Positions 13,624-16,440 of a stretch of DNA of 16,440 bases are shown piece by piece; position 1 is the first letter of the stretch; the number at the start of each line of letters is the position of its first letter. Under the pieces are notes generated by a model that saw only the letters and a list, made by a program, of their open reading frames with translations, had not been told where the DNA came from and did not search any database. The position numbers were made by a program, and so were the translations under genes. The stretch covers positions 686 to 17,125 of the forward strand of contig DDSR01000227.1 in the NCBI GenBank assembly GCA_002343455.1. The letters run 5' to 3'. Source of the stretch: Deltaproteobacteria bacterium UBA2385 (GTDB lineage Bacteria > Myxococcota_A > UBA796 > UBA2385).

Positions 13624-14919
13624 TCAGCCGGCCAGCAGGCCGCTGGCCCGCTCGAACTCGCGGCGGGGGACGTAGAGGCGGGCGATGCAGTGCTCGTCCT
13701 GGTAGCGCTCGAAGACCGTGGTGGCCCGATCCAGCGGCAGCACCTGCTCGGGAAGCCCCCGCGGTCGGTCCAGGACGTAGATGGGAGGCACTCCCGGCTT
13801 GGGTCCGCGGGCCAGCGCCCCCCGGGTCCCCGCCTCCATCACGTCCACCCCGGCGGCCTGTAGGGCCTGGTGGTGGGCCGAGACGTCGACCTGGTCCAGC
13901 CGCCCGTGGGCCTCGACCAGCAGCTTGTAGGGGCGCATCTGCACGATGCGGCGGGCCCACTCGCTGGTGCTGTTCCGCAGGTGGCTGACGAGGTGCGCGT
14001 CGTCGCACCACAGCCACTCGTCGAGATCGGCGGGCAGCCGGTAGTCGCAGTCCGGGCTGCGCATGTAGCGCTCCAGCATCTTCTCGTAGGCGATCGACTT
14101 CTGGTGGAAGTAGACCATCAGGAACATGTGGAAGCGGGCGATCAAGAAGTCGTCGAGGGCCAGGATGGCCGGCCGCTCCAGGGCGAGGCAGACCCGCTGC
14201 TGCTCGTCGACATGGAAGGAGAGGTGGCTGATCAGCCAGTCGGTGTCGATGGCTCCGTAGCGGGCGCCGGTGAAGGTCGAGTCCCGCACCAGGTAGTCCA
14301 TGCGGTCGACGTCCAGATCGCTGGAGATGAGCTGGGAGAGCAGCGGGCGGTGGTCCAGGCCGTCCAGGATGAAGAAGTCGTCGGGAGGGGTGATCTCGGG
14401 GCTGATCAGGGAGGCGACGTGCCGCGGGCTGAAGGGGAAGTTGTCGGCGATGGTCTGGGCGAGGCTGGAGCGGGTCAGGATCGCGACCGTGTAGTCCTCG
14501 TGCGTGGCCTGTCGGTCCGGACCGCCCGCCGCCCGCTCGATGCCGAGGGCGGAGACCGGGGGCATGGCGAACTCGGCCGCGTGCGAGAAGGGCGCGTGGC
14601 CGAGGTCGTGACAGAGGGCGGCGAGCCGCACGACGTCGCGGAGGGCGCGGCCTCGCTCGCTGGTGACGAGCTCGCCTTGGACCAGCGCGCTGCCTCCGAG
14701 CGCCGAGTCGAAGGCCTTGCCCGCGAGGTGGAAGGCGCCTACCGAGTGGGCGTAGCGGCTGTGGGTGGCCCCCGGGAAGGGCAGGTGCGAGAAGCCCAGC
14801 TGGCGAATCCCCCGCAAGCGCTGCACGAAGGGGTGGTCGACGATGACGCGCTCCTGCCAGGAGACCCGCACCGCTCCGTGGATGGGATCCCGAATTTCGA
14901 AGCCTTGCCCCGTGGACAT
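13624..14919 (-). CDS. HD-domain phosphohydrolase, SAMHD1/YwfO (dNTPase) type
   Basis: 431 aa, cytosolic metal-dependent phosphohydrolase related to COG1078. The opening FEIRDPIHGAVRV and VQRLRGIRQLGFSHLPFPGA are typical. The metal set is visible: His58 in THSRYAHSVG, His104-Asp105 in LCHDLGHAPFSH, and Asp205 in DLDVDRMDYLVRD, matching the HD positions of SAMHD1. Relatives remove triphosphate from deoxynucleotides; the bacterial proteins' physiological role is often dNTP pool control or phage resistance, and neither is shown here. Residues beyond about 300 are less conserved, with a final domain rich in charged residues. ATG 14919 has GAGG six bases before it and begins right before the conserved segment; the very long in-frame extension to 16401 is antisense to the next gene and is rejected. 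Confidence 0.92.
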   Translation of the reverse strand: MSTGQGFEIRDPIHGAVRVSWQERVIVDHPFVQRLRGIRQLGFSHLPFPGATHSRYAHSVGAFHLAGKAFDSALGGSALVQGELVTSERGRALRDVVRLAALCHDLGHAPFSHAAEFAMPPVSALGIERAAGGPDRQATHEDYTVAILTRSSLAQTIADNFPFSPRHVASLISPEITPPDDFFILDGLDHRPLLSQLISSDLDVDRMDYLVRDSTFTGARYGAIDTDWLISHLSFHVDEQQRVCLALERPAILALDDFLIARFHMFLMVYFHQKSIAYEKMLERYMRSPDCDYRLPADLDEWLWCDDAHLVSHLRNSTSEWARRIVQMRPYKLLVEAHGRLDQVDVSAHHQALQAAGVDVMEAGTRGALARGPKPGVPPIYVLDRPRGLPEQVLPLDRATTVFERYQDEHCIARLYVPRREFERASGLLAG

Positions 14920-14981
14920 CGTCTGCCTCTGGTCGAGCGTGCGGTCCGCCCCATGGGGTGGCGCGCTGCCGGACCCGAAGG

Positions 14982-15008
14982 GTTCTCGACCCGTGCTATA
15001 CCCGACAG
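14982..15008. promoter_or_regulatory. Possible promoter core in the divergent HD / right-edge gene spacer
   Basis: TGCTATAC at 14994-15001 is an extended -10-like sequence (TGn then CTATAC) facing the right-edge gene, about 75 bases before its ATG. The reverse strand shows TATAGC facing the HD gene. No good -35 partner is seen. It is the most AT-rich patch of the 156-bp spacer. Confidence 0.3.
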
Positions 15009-15020
15009 CGCCCCTTGTTG

Positions 15021-15043
15021 CCGGCCGCTCTGTCCTCGGCCGG
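15021..15043 (+). other. GC-rich inverted repeat in the leader of the right-edge gene
   Basis: CCGGCCG and CGGCCGG form a perfect 7-bp stem with a 9-base loop, 32 bases before the ATG at 15076 and downstream of the TATAC-like element. In RNA it would be a strong hairpin in the 5' leader. No T run follows, so it is not an intrinsic terminator. It may affect mRNA stability or be a protein-binding site. Confidence 0.35.
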
Positions 15044-15075
15044 GGGGACCGACGGCCACGCCCGGAGCCTGATTC

Positions 15076-16440
15076 ATGATCCCGATTCGTGAGCTCGCGC
15101 AGCTTTGCCCAGGCGATGTGCTCATCCACCCGACCCGGGGCGGCGCCCTGGTGGACCGGGTCGTTCACGACGGCGTCTGGGTGGAGCTGGCGGAGAGGCT
15201 GGACCGCAGCCGGGCCTTGATCCCGCTCCGGGAGCTCTCCGAGAGCTGGAAACTGGCCGCCCCCGGCGGCTTGTTCGAGGCGTCGGTCCTTCACCATGGC
15301 GAGGCCATGGGCCGGGTCAGCGACCGCCCCGCCGACGCCCTCGTCGAGCTCTGCGACGAGCTGGACGCGCCCGTCCACCCCGAGCTGGCCGCGACCTGGC
15401 TCGTCTCGCGCGGCCTGCTGGCGCCGGGGCGGGCCATCGCCTGGTGGTCCGAGGCCCTCACCCAGCTCCGCCGACAGCCCCGGCTGCAGCAGCTCGAGGA
15501 CGGCAGCATCGGCCTCATCGACGAGCAGGAGCCCCCTCCCCCGCCCGGGAGCCCCGGCTCCCTCGACTCCCTCCGCACCCGCGGGGCCCGCGCCCGTCAC
15601 AAGCACCTCTCCCAGCTCGACCCCCTCCAGCGCAGCGCCCTGCTCGCCCAGGCGGTCGAGGGCGGACAGGTCGACCTCGTGCTGGTCCTGCTGCGCTGGT
15701 CCCTGCACCAGGACGCCCCCGAGGGGCTCGACCGGCTGCTGGCTTCGGGCAACCGGGCCCTCCTGCTGCGCTGCGCCGCGATCTACCCCTCGCTGGTCGC
15801 CCCCGAGCTCCTCAGCGTGCTGCGCGCTCCAGCGCCCTCTCCCCTGGTGGAGGAGATCCTGCGTCGCCTCCCCCTCCTCCAGCGGTCCGCCCTGCACATG
15901 GAGCTGCTCCTGCAGTCGCTCGAAGAGCTGGACCTCCTGGACACGGTCGAAGGCCTGATCGAGGAGAGCTCTTCGGTCTCGGATCTGATGCAGCTGGTCG
16001 AGCCGGTCGGGGGAGGGCAGCCCTTCTGTGAGCCCGAAGAGCGCCGGCGGTGGGCCCCCGTCCACAAGTGGCTGGCCGGGCGCAGCTCGGACTCCACGAT
16101 GGAGATGCCCTCGCTGTTGCCCAACCCGCTGCTCCGCGATCTGGACCGGCTGCACATGCGCGAGGTCTTCCCGATCAGCATCGCGCTGGCCCGCGCCCTG
16201 GCCCTCCGCCACGCGCAAGGCCGCTACGGTGGGCTGGAGGGCGCCCGCATCCATCGGGCGGATCTGCGGGTCGAGCTCGGTGCTCCCGAGCCCGGCCACC
16301 CCCGGCGGGACGTCCAGGAGGCGATGGCGCTGCTCCTGGGCATGGCGGTCGGGCTGGGCCGCCGGTCCATCACCCTCAGCGCGAACCATCTGCTCGCCCA
16401 CTCCGCGGGGCTGGCCTCCCAGCTCTCTCCAGACTGGCTC
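15076..16440 (+). CDS. Uncharacterised multidomain protein with a kinase-C-lobe-like end, 3' end outside window
   Basis: 455 codons visible, open at the right edge; GGAG eight bases before ATG 15076 and uniform GC3 mark it as a real gene. The N-terminus looks like a small beta domain (PGDVLIHPTRGGALVDRVV; residues about 10-45). The next stretch (to about 147) ends AIAWWSEALTQLRRQPRLQ, a WW-helix pattern also seen in the N-terminal regions of some GreA-like and developmental proteins. A Pro-rich break (EQEPPPPPGSPGS, about 151-163) precedes leucine-rich helices at about 175-340 that look HEAT-like. From about 365, PISIALARALALRHAQGRYG and RRDVQEAMALLLGMAVG resemble the alpha-E and alpha-F regions of a protein kinase, but the HRD and DFG residues are absent and no N-lobe precedes it. 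If so, it is a pseudokinase fragment. No function can be named. Divergent from the HD gene, 156 bp apart. Confidence 0.7.
   Translation, partial: MIPIRELAQLCPGDVLIHPTRGGALVDRVVHDGVWVELAERLDRSRALIPLRELSESWKLAAPGGLFEASVLHHGEAMGRVSDRPADALVELCDELDAPVHPELAATWLVSRGLLAPGRAIAWWSEALTQLRRQPRLQQLEDGSIGLIDEQEPPPPPGSPGSLDSLRTRGARARHKHLSQLDPLQRSALLAQAVEGGQVDLVLVLLRWSLHQDAPEGLDRLLASGNRALLLRCAAIYPSLVAPELLSVLRAPAPSPLVEEILRRLPLLQRSALHMELLLQSLEELDLLDTVEGLIEESSSVSDLMQLVEPVGGGQPFCEPEERRRWAPVHKWLAGRSSDSTMEMPSLLPNPLLRDLDRLHMREVFPISIALARALALRHAQGRYGGLEGARIHRADLRVELGAPEPGHPRRDVQEAMALLLGMAVGLGRRSITLSANHLLAHSAGLASQLSPDWL

Noticed and set aside
13624..14919. HD phosphohydrolase as part of a phage-defence system (dGTPase-type nucleotide depletion)
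   Set aside because: Such enzymes can defend against phage, but no partner defence gene, mobile element or atypical base composition surrounds it; the housekeeping role is the simpler reading.
14920..16401. N-terminal extension of the HD protein to 16401
   Set aside because: It is antisense to the right-edge gene, while ATG 14919 has a ribosome site and begins at the conserved segment.

Overview
The window is very GC-rich, almost wholly coding (the longest stretch without a gene is about 156 bp), and carries 15 genes with nearly exclusive G or C at third codon positions. Several features together suggest a Myxococcota-like (former deltaproteobacterial) chromosome: a Ser/Thr kinase of the receptor type with one membrane helix, a run of small lipoproteins, a PEGA-like membrane protein, a mitochondrial-type medium-chain acyl-CoA dehydrogenase and an Nfu1-type Fe-S carrier. 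This assignment is inference from gene content; no rRNA, tRNA or other direct marker is present.

Left block (1-3202, minus strand): argS (arginyl-tRNA synthetase) followed by a Ser/Thr protein kinase that runs off the left edge. The kinase coding frame appears to break just after its membrane helix, at a G run at 163-166, where a different frame takes over. Middle block (3306-6738, plus strand): a tight three-gene pyruvate dehydrogenase operon, E1 alpha, E1 beta and E2; no E3 gene is present here. The argS/pdh divergent spacer carries an outward-facing TTGGGATA inverted repeat.

Right of pdh lies an envelope-protein block (6766-10739): a START/SRPBCC-like lipoprotein, a PEGA-like membrane protein, an alpha/beta hydrolase lipoprotein of the PAF-acetylhydrolase type, a cysteine-rich helical lipoprotein with no ordinary start codon, a small coiled-coil lipoprotein transcribed the other way, and a degenerate M28-peptidase-like lipoprotein. 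Several of them have unusually short signal peptides. The M28-like gene overlaps the end of an operon running acyl-CoA dehydrogenase -> NAD-dependent SDR -> M28-like lipoprotein.

Right block: nfu (plus) is divergent from the acyl-CoA dehydrogenase and converges, with one base between stop codons, on a SAMHD1/YwfO-type HD phosphohydrolase (minus). The last gene (15076 to the right edge, plus) is an uncharacterised multidomain protein whose visible C-terminal part looks like a kinase C-lobe without the catalytic residues.

The metabolic genes fit together loosely. PDH and acyl-CoA dehydrogenase both feed acetyl-CoA metabolism, and Nfu1-type proteins elsewhere supply Fe-S clusters for lipoyl synthesis, which E2 needs. 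No defence system, mobile element, CRISPR array or RNA gene was seen. The best candidates for novelty are the kinase frame break, the leaderless-type promoters, the lipoprotein cluster and the pseudokinase-like protein at the right edge.
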